From positions 1 to 64,000 of the forward strand of contig CANREJ010000004.1 of the NCBI GenBank assembly GCA_947629665.1: 64,000 nucleotides of DNA, read 5' to 3'. The notes beneath the pieces were generated by a model, which had not been told where the DNA came from, made no database searches, and saw nothing but the letters and a program-made list of their open reading frames with translations. Below, piece after piece: positions 33,701 through 44,300 of this stretch; the stretch's first letter is position 1, and every line of letters starts with the position of its first letter. Made by a program: the position numbers and the translations under genes. This DNA comes from an uncultured Clostridia bacterium. GTDB lineage: Bacteria > Bacillota > Clostridia > Christensenellales > Borkfalkiaceae.

Positions 33701-36700
33701 AACTTACGACGTCGGCTCCACGAACAGCTATTATGAAAAGGCTACAAACGATGAAGGCGACACCGAATATATCCTCTACAAAAAGGATAACAAAGTATCC
33801 ATATTCTATGATGTAAAGATGGCGGGCGACGAGGACTTTGAACGCGACTTTACCGCCACGGAAATCAAGCTCACCGAACTCGGCAACGCCTATGCGGGCA
33901 ACACGCACCTCACGGGCATCAAACTTCCCGACACAATCACCGTTATTTCGGCAAACGCGTTCAAGGACTGCACGGCTCTTACATATGCCGAGTTCGAAGG
34001 CGAACTCACCGAAATCGGCGAAAGCGCATTTGAGGGTTGCACCGCATTTGCAGTGTTTGAAATCCCCGCAAGCGTTATAAAGATAGGCGCAAACGCCTTT
34101 AAGGGCACGGGTCTTTCAATCCTCACCGCAAAGGAAGGCAGTCAGCTCGCGCAAATCGGCGACAACGCGTTCGACGGCACCAAACTCACCTCCGTAAATC
34201 TCTCTGCGGCAACCGAAATAGAGAGCTTCGGCGCGGGCGCGTTTGCAAACCTTGATCCCAAATTGGAAGAAGGCCAAACCTTCACGTTTACCTTCCCCCA
34301 GTCCCAAAAACTTACAACCCTTCCCAATAATCTGTTTGAAAACGACCTCTGTCTCACCGAGATTGAGATACCCGCTTACATAACCACATTTGCAACGGGC
34401 GTATTCAAGGGTTGCACCAACCTCACAAAACTTTCGTTTGCAGAGGGTAGCGTAATAAGCGAATTCGGCCAGGGTTCATTTACAGGCCTCAACATTACCG
34501 ACCTTACGCTTCCCGACGGCGTTAAGACCATCGGCAAAGCGGCGTTTGCCCAAATGACGGAACTTGAAAAGATAACCATACCCGCAGGCGCAACAATCGA
34601 GGCGGGCACAAGCGGTACAGATAAAAAGAATATGGGCGCGTTTACGGGTTGCACGGCCTTGACTGATGTAACGTTCAAGGGTACAGGCGTAACCGTTCCC
34701 GACTACACATTCTACAATTGCTCTAAACTTGCAAATGTCAACTTTGAAAATGTTAAAATAATAGGCCTTGCCGCATTCTACAACACGGGCTTTACTTCAA
34801 TCACTCTCGGCGCAAATATACTTTCCGATGATGAAACTCCCGCAGTAGGCAAAGCGGCGTTTGCGACCAGCACAAACCTTGATACGGTGAATATCGCAAC
34901 CACCGTAACGCTCGCCGCAGGCACGGGCACAAGCACGACAAGCCATGGCGTATTCGGCGGTTGTACGGGTCTTAAAACCGTAACCATAACGGGCGAAGAC
35001 ACAGTAGAAATTCTCGACTACACATTCTACGGTTGCACCGCGCTTGCTACGGTCGATTTTGCAAAAGTTACCTCGGTAGGCACGGCCGCGTTTACAAGCA
35101 GCGCCCTCAACGGTTCTTTGGATTTGTCCACAATAACATCTTTCGGTAAGGCCGCATTTGCATCTTCAACACAGATAACCGAAATAAAACTTTCACCCGC
35201 GGCTACATGCGTGGACGGTTCGAGTACAAGCGGCGCAAACCTTGGTGTATTCGGCGGTTGCAACGGCCTTACTACCGTAACATTTGCCGAGAGCGCGGAA
35301 AACAAGATGTTCTCGGTTCCCGCCTACGGTTTCTACGGTTGCACGGCTTTGAGTAGCTTTGATTTCTCAAAAGTAAGCGCGGTAGGCAAGAGCGCTTTCC
35401 AAATGGGCAGTTTTGCTTCCACAACCAAGCTGAATTCAAATGCGGACGACTTTAAAAACATTACTACCATAGGCGACAACGCTTTCTACTATTTCAACGT
35501 TGACGCAGTAAATCTTTCGGGTGCAACAAATATAGGCGCTACGGCGTTCTACGGTGCGGAAAATCTTAAATCTGTATCTTTCGCCGAAGATGCAGAAGAA
35601 CTTGTAATCGGTAAAGCCGCCTTTGCCGGTAGCGGTCTCACGTCCGTTACAATTCCAAATGGAGCAACTCTCACCGCAGGTACAAGTGGCACGGGCACAA
35701 GCGTTGGCGCATTTGGCAATTGCACGGGTCTTGGAACAGTAACGTTTGCAAATAAAGTAACCTCTTATGAAGTTCCCAACTACACGTTCTATGGCTGTAC
35801 CAACCTTAAAACGGTTGAATTTACAAAGATAAGCTCAATAGGCAACTATGCTTTCAGCAACTGCGGCTTCCAAAACGTTGAGTTGGGTGCAAATACAACC
35901 CTCGGCACATACGCGTTTGACGGTTGCGCCGCCCTTACAACGGTTACTCTTGCAGATGGTGCAACAATAGCAAGCATACCAAACTACGCTTTCAGAAACT
36001 GCACTTCACTTACGAGTTTCCCGTTCGATAAAATCGCCGCGCCCGCTTCGGCAACAACATTTAATATCGGTTCCAACGCGTTTGAAAGTTGTACGTCGCT
36101 CACAAGCGTAACATTTGCAAACGACGTGAATATCAACGGTAGCGCATTTAAAGGTTGCACCGCGCTTAAAACGGTTGACTTTGCCCATGTTAAGGCAATA
36201 AGTACCAGCACATTTGAAAATTGCGCTTCGCTTACCGAAGCAACCGCAATATGCAACACCACAAGCACAAACGCCACAACAAAAGCGCAGGTTCCCGGCT
36301 CGGCGTTCAAGGGTTGCTCTTCGCTTATCACGGTAACTATTCCCGCAGACGTCAAAACAATAGGCACTAACGCTTTCCAAAATTGCTACAAATTGGTAGT
36401 GGTAATTAATAACAGTGCAAACCTTACTTTGACTGCTGGCGGCACAGGCAACGGCGATTTAACTAAATATGCCAAACTTGTTATAAACAGCGAGGGTGAA
36501 AACACCGTTCTCTTTAAAACCACCGACGAAAAGTTTATGGTTATAAAAGAAACGGCGGAAGAAGTTGCAACCTATTCGGTAATAGCGTACACCGGTACGG
36601 ATCCAGCGGTGGTTCTGCCCGAAAAGCTCACGCTTGACCTTGGAGATGAAAAAACAGAAGAAGTAACAAGCTATAAACTCTACGATTATCTGTTCTATAA

Positions 36701-38213
36701 CAGCACGGCAATCACAAGCATAACAATTCCTGCTTCCGTAAAGGAAATAGGCGCAAGTGCGTTCCAAAACGCAACCAAACTTAAAACGGTAACAATTACC
36801 GACGAAGAGGAAAATGCAAGCAAACTCACTACCATAGGCGCGTCGGCGTTCGCGGGTTCGGGCATAGAAAGCATAATTATTCCCGCATCTGTAACGGCGG
36901 CGGGCGGCAACTTCCCCGCAGGTTCAAGCGCAACAACAGGCGTGTTCAGCGGTTGCACGTCTCTTGAAACGGTAACGTTCAAGGGCACGGGCGTAACTGT
37001 TCCGGCATACGCGTTCAACGGTTGCACCGCACTTACAACGGTAAACTTTGCAAATATATCTTCAATCGGCAAGGGGGCGTTCGCCAAAACGGGTCTTACG
37101 GCCGTTGAACTTGTCGCAGGCACAACCATAGAGGAAGGTAGCGGTACAAGCGACGGAGCCTTTGCCCAGAGCGTGGCCTTAACAAAAGTTACATTTAATT
37201 CCACGGACGTAAAGGTTCCGGCATACGCTTTCTACGGTTGCACCGAACTTGCCACGGTAAACTTTGCAAACGTATCTTCAATCGGCAAAGCGGCGTTCTA
37301 TAACACCGGCTTTACAACTCTCAGCCTTTCGGCAGATACCGAGCTTTATACCGCAACAAGTACCAGTGACGGCGTATTCTCGGCTTGCGCAAAACTTACC
37401 GAGTTTGGGTTTATTGGCAACAAGACCTGGACAACAATACCCAAGTATTTCTTCTATAATTGCAAAGTGCTTACAAAATTCAACGCTTCCCAAACCGAAA
37501 ACGTTGTGCTTCCCGCAGGCCTTACCGAAATCGGCGACAATGCTTTCTACGCTACGGCAATAGCGAGTGTTAGAATCCCCGCTTCTGTAACGTCAATCGG
37601 AGCTAATGCGTTCTATAACTGCGCTTCGCTGGCAACGGTTGAGTTTGAAGCTCCCGCCGAGGGTGTAGAGGCGGCAAACCTTGCAATAGGCAACAGTGCG
37701 TTCAGCAGCACGGCAATAACGGGAATCACCCTTCCCGCCCGCGTAAACTCCATAGGCACAAACTTGTTCCAGAATTGCGCTTCTCTTCAAACGGCGGATC
37801 TCACCACGGCAAACATAACCGCTCTTACACAAAACACGTTCCGCGGTTGCGCTGCGCTTACCACCGTAAAACTTCCCAAGGTCCTTGCGGAAAACGGTTT
37901 GGACGCCGCATTCCTGTTCAACGGTTGCGTTGAGCTCACAGATATTTGGTATGAGGGCGACGCGGTTCTCACTTCTCCCACCAAGCAAAAGAGCGGTAAC
38001 AACTACCAGCAAATATTTGCCGGAGGCGAAAACGACGTAACGTTCCACGTAAAAGACGCCACCAAGTACGATGAAACATGGGGCACCAATCCTCAACAGT
38101 TTGTAACTTCCAGGGGTGCGGCAAACGGCCATAAAGCCGTATTCGTTACGATTGAACCTGAGGTTACGGACACGGAGACGGACGCCGGTACGGATTCGGG
38201 CGAGCAAGCATAA
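30723..38213 (+). CDS. Giant BspA-like leucine-rich-repeat lipoprotein with InlB B-repeats
   Basis: 2496 residues. The N-terminus MKRLSNKLLIAVL...FTFAAC is a lipoprotein signal with Cys26 (or close) as the lipid site. About residues 35-330 are four InlB B-repeat-like modules arranged as two duplicated pairs (GYTFAGW, TVTAKW, YTIEQDVTFVAPQK repeated). From about 400 to 2460 it is LRR_5/BspA repeats (FKGCTALKTV, AFYGCTALA, IPASVKEIGASAF), several dozen of them. The last 20 residues are acidic (TDTETDAGTDSGEQA). An outward-facing binding protein is expected; BspA relatives bind host proteins such as fibronectin or fibrinogen, but the ligand here is unknown. AGGAGG lies 7 nt before the ATG. Blocks of about 73 residues are duplicated in the second half. 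Confidence 0.93.
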   Translation: MKRLSNKLLIAVLVMVAALCLFTFAACAKEEQASTTVTVSYDGGELNGETSATFQMDAGGDLGTALAEYEGVAKNGYTFAGWNMPEKVDGKYAAEITVTAKWTAVSYTITYNYDGGALPEGQTNPATYTIEQDVTFVAPQKVGYDFAGYVDGSDNPVTGITKGTTGNMTVKATWTKGKTTVTVDFGGGKIDEATEASFTIDCDGDLEAALADYAGVAKTGYTFASWTLPEKTDGFYAKEVTVTANWTAVNYSITYDYGEGGALPEGKTNPSSYTIEQDVTFVAPQKTGYTFKGFKDANGNTVTDITKGTTGDLALTATWDVIKATVNFYLPGGEEPLKTSVFEYNTDIALPQEVKDQITGQDLVLSGLLNEDGTPFTVEKATEEVTYNVILDVYNKTMTFAEGNADDYETEAEITYNADGFYTATVTGNNLTALYYPNYYNGKPVEVILDSTQVNNSIYFAALTSAYIPANVKLIWNEGTNANYFGLFHSAEKLDKVTFGAGSKLQEIHDVAMFKNTAMLKTVALPDSIEVIFAGSQNGIFSADSGKTVGLTSFSVPKALKKLPQNTFSGATALESFIIPEGSQLTEMSSFGGEYEKVTELDFSNATKLVKLPTLSGFYNVATFKFPASLQEIGTFAGSQNKNDKVTSIDLSGTQVEELGANTFANLPNLAEVKFPATLTTIGLRLFGASGTGNDNTKITELDFSGTQLAAVPELAFAYMSGLTTVKFPATLKQFGTLERTNDTTLKGANNTAVFYESTNVTTVVFGGALDVLGDFALYNLGKLGDITVEIAANGQMGSHVFANAGAASATITVKLGAGATAADSAFMFTKALNLNLQGFASFGNSGITAPESLDSIAALSVTTNAVATIANYPALYGSLVANVTFDEALTELKGYAFALSRATPVFAKTEGVTYGGYLFYKSSIEKFDFTNTPFKNVTEKMFYGSAELDELAGWDTLETVETGAFVGTSVTKFEIGKNLTYVNPEAFTSGTVTYDVGSTNSYYEKATNDEGDTEYILYKKDNKVSIFYDVKMAGDEDFERDFTATEIKLTELGNAYAGNTHLTGIKLPDTITVISANAFKDCTALTYAEFEGELTEIGESAFEGCTAFAVFEIPASVIKIGANAFKGTGLSILTAKEGSQLAQIGDNAFDGTKLTSVNLSAATEIESFGAGAFANLDPKLEEGQTFTFTFPQSQKLTTLPNNLFENDLCLTEIEIPAYITTFATGVFKGCTNLTKLSFAEGSVISEFGQGSFTGLNITDLTLPDGVKTIGKAAFAQMTELEKITIPAGATIEAGTSGTDKKNMGAFTGCTALTDVTFKGTGVTVPDYTFYNCSKLANVNFENVKIIGLAAFYNTGFTSITLGANILSDDETPAVGKAAFATSTNLDTVNIATTVTLAAGTGTSTTSHGVFGGCTGLKTVTITGEDTVEILDYTFYGCTALATVDFAKVTSVGTAAFTSSALNGSLDLSTITSFGKAAFASSTQITEIKLSPAATCVDGSSTSGANLGVFGGCNGLTTVTFAESAENKMFSVPAYGFYGCTALSSFDFSKVSAVGKSAFQMGSFASTTKLNSNADDFKNITTIGDNAFYYFNVDAVNLSGATNIGATAFYGAENLKSVSFAEDAEELVIGKAAFAGSGLTSVTIPNGATLTAGTSGTGTSVGAFGNCTGLGTVTFANKVTSYEVPNYTFYGCTNLKTVEFTKISSIGNYAFSNCGFQNVELGANTTLGTYAFDGCAALTTVTLADGATIASIPNYAFRNCTSLTSFPFDKIAAPASATTFNIGSNAFESCTSLTSVTFANDVNINGSAFKGCTALKTVDFAHVKAISTSTFENCASLTEATAICNTTSTNATTKAQVPGSAFKGCSSLITVTIPADVKTIGTNAFQNCYKLVVVINNSANLTLTAGGTGNGDLTKYAKLVINSEGENTVLFKTTDEKFMVIKETAEEVATYSVIAYTGTDPAVVLPEKLTLDLGDEKTEEVTSYKLYDYLFYNSTAITSITIPASVKEIGASAFQNATKLKTVTITDEEENASKLTTIGASAFAGSGIESIIIPASVTAAGGNFPAGSSATTGVFSGCTSLETVTFKGTGVTVPAYAFNGCTALTTVNFANISSIGKGAFAKTGLTAVELVAGTTIEEGSGTSDGAFAQSVALTKVTFNSTDVKVPAYAFYGCTELATVNFANVSSIGKAAFYNTGFTTLSLSADTELYTATSTSDGVFSACAKLTEFGFIGNKTWTTIPKYFFYNCKVLTKFNASQTENVVLPAGLTEIGDNAFYATAIASVRIPASVTSIGANAFYNCASLATVEFEAPAEGVEAANLAIGNSAFSSTAITGITLPARVNSIGTNLFQNCASLQTADLTTANITALTQNTFRGCAALTTVKLPKVLAENGLDAAFLFNGCVELTDIWYEGDAVLTSPTKQKSGNNYQQIFAGGENDVTFHVKDATKYDETWGTNPQQFVTSRGAANGHKAVFVTIEPEVTDTETDAGTDSGEQA

Positions 38214-38247
38214 TATCATAGGCACAGTTTTATATAAAACCCTGCAT

Positions 38248-38273
38248 TTCCCTCCCGATTTTTCGGGAGGGAA
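38248..38273 (+). terminator. Intra-operon hairpin (possible attenuator)
   Basis: TTCCCTCCCGA-TTTT-TCGGGAGGGAA in the 139-bp gap before the protease gene, followed by CAGGTAGTTTTT. The T-run is displaced by 7 nt, so it may partly terminate or just stabilise the upstream mRNA. Confidence 0.55.
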
Positions 38274-38352
38274 CAGGTAGTTTTTAACGGATTTATCAAT
38301 TTTATTGCAATATTCAACAAAAGTCCTGATTTTGCAGGACAGGAGGGTCATT

Positions 38353-41300
38353 TTGAAAAAGTTAGCTTTAAGCATACTCTCGCTCGTGCTTGTGGGCACG
38401 CTCGCCGTCCAGCCTGTTTTTGCGCAGACTGCGGCAAGCCCCGTGGGCGCGGCGGAAAATGCAAACGAAGCCTCGCAAACCCAAACCGCGGAGGAGTCTC
38501 TCCGCGAATACAGCTACGGCGGCGGTGAAGTTATAAACGTAACCGACTCCCTCGGCGAGGCCATTGCCCAAAAAGTAAACGGCAGCATTGCACAAAACGA
38601 GTATGCGCAATATGCTCATTCTACCGATTCCCGCAAGATAATCGTGGAATTGAGCGGAAACAGCCTTGCAAGCGGCTACCGCGCTCTGGGCAGCGCAACG
38701 GCATACGGCAGTATGGCGGATTATGCCGCCTCCGCCGCGGGCAAAAAACTCGCCGCAGAGTGCAGGGCGGAACAGCAGGACTTTATGTCAACGCTCGGCA
38801 AAATGGGCGTGGAGTATTCGTGTGAATATAATTACAACGGCATTGTAAACGGCGTTGCGCTCACGGTAAAGGAGAGCGACCTTGCCGCCATTTCGCAGGT
38901 GGAGGGCGTTAAAAACATAATCTTTTCGGAGCAATACGCAGTTCCCACGGCCGAGGCAGTGTTCAACCCCGTTAAGGCATATTCCACGGGCATTTACGAC
39001 ACAACGGGCATAAGCTACACGGGTTCGGGCGTAGTTGTCGCCATTTTGGATACGGGTCTGGACTACACCCACAACGCGTTTTCCACCATGCCCCGCGTGC
39101 AAACCCTTAAAAAGTCCGACATAAAGGCGGCGGTGGACAGCGGCAACCTTGCCGCGCAGGCAAGATTGGAGGGAGTAACGGAGGATAATCTCTACTACAA
39201 CGCAAAAGTGCCCTTCCAGTTCGACTACGCCGACAACGACGCCGACGTATTCCCCATAGCCTCCTCGCACGGCACCCACGTTGCGGGCATAATTACGGGC
39301 TACGAGGAGACGGTCAACTACGAGCCGCTTCCCTCCGACACGAACATGTATTTCAACACCAACGAAAACGGCGACCCCACCTTTAAGGGAGTTGCGGTGG
39401 ACGCGCAACTTGCAATCTTTAAGGTATTTTCCGACGATTTGGATGAGCCCGGCGGCGATACGGTCAATATAATTGCCGCCCTCAACGACGCGGTTTTGCT
39501 CGACGTTGACGTTATAAATATGTCCCTTGGGCTTTCATGCGGATTTTCGAGGCTTTCGGACGACGATTCCGTAAACAAAATTTACGACTCGATACGCGAC
39601 ATGGGCATTTCGCTCATAGTGGCCGCGGGCAACAACTTCTCTTCGGCGTACAACGGCACTTACGGCAACACCAACCTTGCCACCAATCCCGATAGCGGCA
39701 CGGTAAGCTCGCCCTCGATTTACAACGGTGCAATTTCCGTAGCCTCTGTAAGCGGCCAGCTTTCGCCCTATTTCCTTGCCAACAACTCGGTTGCGGTATA
39801 TTACAGCAACGCCCGCAACAGCGCAGGGCAGGAGCTGGACTTCCTCAACACACTTTTAAACGGTTCGGCAACCAAAACGTTCAATTACGTGGTAATAGGC
39901 GGCTACGGTGAAAACCACAACTACACCTCCGCCGTAAAGGCAAAGTTCGCGGGCGGCAACACCATAGCGGTTGTATCGCGCGGGAACACAAGTTTTGAAG
40001 ATAAACAAAAGGTAGCGGCCGCCAACGGCGCGGTCGGCTGTATCATATATAACAACGTATCGGGCATGATAAACGCCTCGCTCGGCACGGGCTATGAAAT
40101 CCCCACCTGCACCATAACGATGGATATCGCAAAGCAGTTCATCTCGCAGGAGGAGGGCACCATAACCTTAAACCGGGACTTTAAGGCGGGGCCTTTCATG
40201 AGCGATTTCTCTTCGTGGGGCGCCACTTCCGACCTGCACCTGTACCCCGACATAACCGCCCACGGCGGCTACATAACCTCGTCGGTACTCGGCGGCTACG
40301 GCGTGTACAGCGGCACATCCATGGCAACCCCCAATGTGGCGGGTATTTCAACCTTGATAAGGCAGTATCTTGCCGAAAAATATCCCGATATGACCAAGCG
40401 CGAGCGCAACGACCTCATGTATCAGCTCATGATGTCCACTGCGACCATCGCCAAAAACGAGGAGGGCAATCCCTACTCCCCCAGAAAACAGGGCGCGGGG
40501 CTTGCCGATATAAACAACACTATCAACACGGAAGCCTATCTCTATGTTGAAGGCGACAACAAAACCAAGTTGGAGCTGGGCGACGACCCCGGAAGGGAGG
40601 GCGTATACACCCTGCGTTTCCGTATAAATAACACGTCGTCGGCGGCAAAAACCTACCGTCTGGATAAATACGTAATGACCGAAACCATGTCCTCCGACGG
40701 AATAACCGTAGCCGAAAAGGCGTACATGTTGGATGACGCGGCAGTCAAGCTCGTAAAGGCTGAAAGCGGCGCAACGTATTCAAACAACGTGCTCACCGTT
40801 GCGGCGAAAACGGACGCGGAGCTTGTGTTTACGCTTACGCTCACGGCGGCGGACAAGGAATATCTCGATACAAACTTCGCCAACGGCATGTTTGTGGAGG
40901 GCTATCTGCGCTTTATAGAGGAAAATTCGGCGACGGAAAACATTGAACTGAGCATACCTTTCATGGCGTTCTACGGCGACTGGCTCGCCGCGCCCATGTT
41001 CGATAAATCGTGCTACGACGTTTCCCAATCCTACTTCGATTCCTCCGTACCCGACGAGGACAAACTTCAAGCGGACGTATACGAATCCGTAGTAATAGGA
41101 AAATACTACCGCTCGCTGGAAAGCCTCATGGGCTTGGGCGAATACATAATGATCCACGAGGACCAGGACACCCCCATAGTTGAAAGTTCCGTGGATAAAA
41201 TAGCCGTCGGCGGCTCCGACTACGGCATATACGAACTGTACGCCGTGTATGCGGGCATGCTGCGTTCGGCAAAATCCATGCGCATAACGGTAACCGACGC

Positions 41301-44300
41301 CGTAACGGGCAATGTGGTTATGGAGAAGATGGAGTATGAGGTGGGCAAGTCGAGCAGCGGCGGTCCCGCGTTTATCGAGATAGAACTCGACCCCCTTGAA
41401 CTCGGCTTAAAGAACAACACCAAATACAACGTAACGCTCACGGGCACGCTGGACTATGAAAACGGCGACAGGGCAAACGTAAACACGTGGGAATTCTCCT
41501 TCTACGTAGACTACGAAATGCCCAGCGTCAGCAACTACACCGTGAGGACGGTATACGACAGGGACAACAACGAAACCGTTTACCTCGACCTCGAATTGAG
41601 CGACAACCACTACATAGAGTGTTTACAGCTGTTCTCGGCAAGCACGTCCAACGGCTCCGATCTCACAATGCTCAACCAATATCCCATACCCATAGAGGGC
41701 GGCAGGAACAGCATAACCAAAGTAACGGTAGACATAACAAATTATGTTGAAGCGTTTAAAGAGAACAAAATCAACGGCGTATCCAACCAGATAGGCGTCT
41801 ACATGCAGGACTATGCGCTCAACACGGGCGCCTACATAGTTCCTCTCCGCTGGGACGAAGTGGAGAGCATATCCATGAAGCACAACGGCGAAGAGCTTTC
41901 CGAAATAAAGAACGTTGAAATTGCCGTGGGCGAGGCATACGCGTATGAACTCACAACCCTTCCCACAAAGGTTGACCCCGCCGCGCTCAACATAACGTTC
42001 AGCAATCCCGGCATAGCCGAAATCCGCGACGGCGTAATCTACGGCAAGCGCGCGGGCAACAGCCACGTTACAATAACGCCTCTGCGCCCCACGCTTGAAA
42101 ATTACACCTACGAGTTCGACCTTGCGGTAACCGACGGCACGGCGGAAAAAGTTGCGGCAAAGAACGTATATTTCAGCACATATAAAAACGGCAAAATGAC
42201 CGTAAAAATTTCCAACAACCAAATAAATCTGGACTGCGGTGAAACCACTCAGCTGGGCTTGACCTACGACCCGTGGTACGCCGCACCCGAAAATCTCAAA
42301 TGGGCAACTCTCACGCCCAACACCGTATCTGTAACATCGGGCGGTGAAATCACAACTCTCAACGAGGGAGTGGGGCGCGTGCGCGTGAGCTGGACTTATG
42401 ACGGCGTTGAATATTCATCGGCGCTCACGATTCGCATAGGCGAAAAGTACGAAATAGTCAGCGGGTATTTATACCGCTATCACGGCGCGGACGAAGTTCT
42501 GCAAATCCCCGCCAACCTCGGCATAACCACCATAGGGCACTATCTCGAAAAGACCTCCGGACCCTTCTACCAGAACACAAAAATAAAGACGGCAATAGTG
42601 CCCACGGGCGTAACAACAATAGGTTTGGCGACCTTCTACGGTTGCACTAACCTTCAAACGCTGTTCCTGCCTTCCACGCTCGAAACTATCGGCGAGGGCG
42701 CGTTCTACGGCTGTACCAAACTTAAAAACGTATATTGGTACACCGAGGCGTATTGGGACGACGACTTCAACGCCTACACGTTTGTAAACGAAAACGGCGA
42801 GCGCGTGCGTTGCTTTGCCGACACGGGCGAAGTGGTAGGCGGCTTTGAGTACACCTCAAACTGCACGGCAAAAAACATAAACGTCCGCACGCAGGCATTC
42901 TATTTGTGCCGCGCAATGGAAAACTTCGATCTCTCGCACACCACGGCGGTCTACGCGCAGGCATTCTCGTTTTGCAGTTCGCTTAAATCGCTGGACGTAT
43001 CCAACGTATCCTATGCCGAATCCTACGCTTTCAGCAGTTGTTCAAGCGTAACGGAAATAAAGATGTCCCAAAAGACGGCGGTAGGCGACGGCATGTTCTT
43101 TGGCGACACATCGCTCACAAGCGTGGATATCTACGCTCCAAAGTTGGGCAACCAGGCGTTCTCCGATTGTTCGGGATTGCAGGAAGTGAACATTTGCGCA
43201 AACATTTCCGTAATAGGCGCGCGCGCATTCTATAACTGCAACAGGCTGGTTAACTTCAACCTTCGCAACAACGCGCGCATAACCCAGCTCAACGCAACGG
43301 TATTCGGCAACTGCACGGCGCTCACATCGCTCTCGCTCAACGGCGTATCGTTTTTGGGCAGCGAAGTGTTCAACAACTGCAACAAGCTCGAAGAAGTAGA
43401 CTTCGGCTCGCGCTCCACGCTGGACACGGTTTCGTCCTATCCGTTTGTGGGATGCAGCCGCCTTGTGCGCCTGACCGTGGCAGAAAATAACCGCTATCTC
43501 ACCACCAAAACGGTAACGGTGGGCGACGTTGAATACAGCCTTATCTATCGCGGCAATTCGCTAATTCTCGCGCCCACGGCATACAAAATTTCCTCGTTCG
43601 ATTTCAGCGACGGCGAGGGCGGTGTAGTGGAGGAAATAGGCGCCAGCGCCTATGCGTACTCCGGCATAAATACGGATACTCTCGTAATTCCGGAGGGCGT
43701 AAAGAAGATAGGCGACTATGCGTTTTACAGTTGTTCCTTCAAGACGCTCGTGCTTCCTTCCACGCTGGAATATTTGGGCGACCAGGTATTTGCCTACAAC
43801 ACAAGTTTAAGGCGCGTTGTATTCCTCGGCGGCGACTTTAAAGTAGTAAGCTATTGCTCCTTCCTGCGTTGCAGTGCGCTCGAAGAGGTAGTTTTACCTG
43901 AGGGTATAACGGAAATCGAAATGAGCGCCTTCCGCTATTGCACGTCGTTGCAGGGAATCACCTTCCCCGCTTCCCTCAAAACGGTAGGGCCGTACGCCTT
44001 TGAAAGCTGTATTTCCCTCCAAAACATAGAGTTTGAGCCGGGCAGCGAGCTTGAAACCATCGACAGGTACGCGTTCAGCAACATTCCCATCAAAACTTTC
44101 GAGTTCCCCGCAGGCATAAAGAACATAGGCAACTATGCTTTCTACTATTCTGGACTCACCAAAATAACCGTTCCCGCATCAATTGAAACGTTCGGCAACT
44201 TTGCGTTTGCATATTGCCCCGACCTCAAAGACGTAACGTTGGAGGAAGGGCTCACCTACGTAGGTTACGGCGCGTTCTCATGGGTGAACACGGCGGGCAC

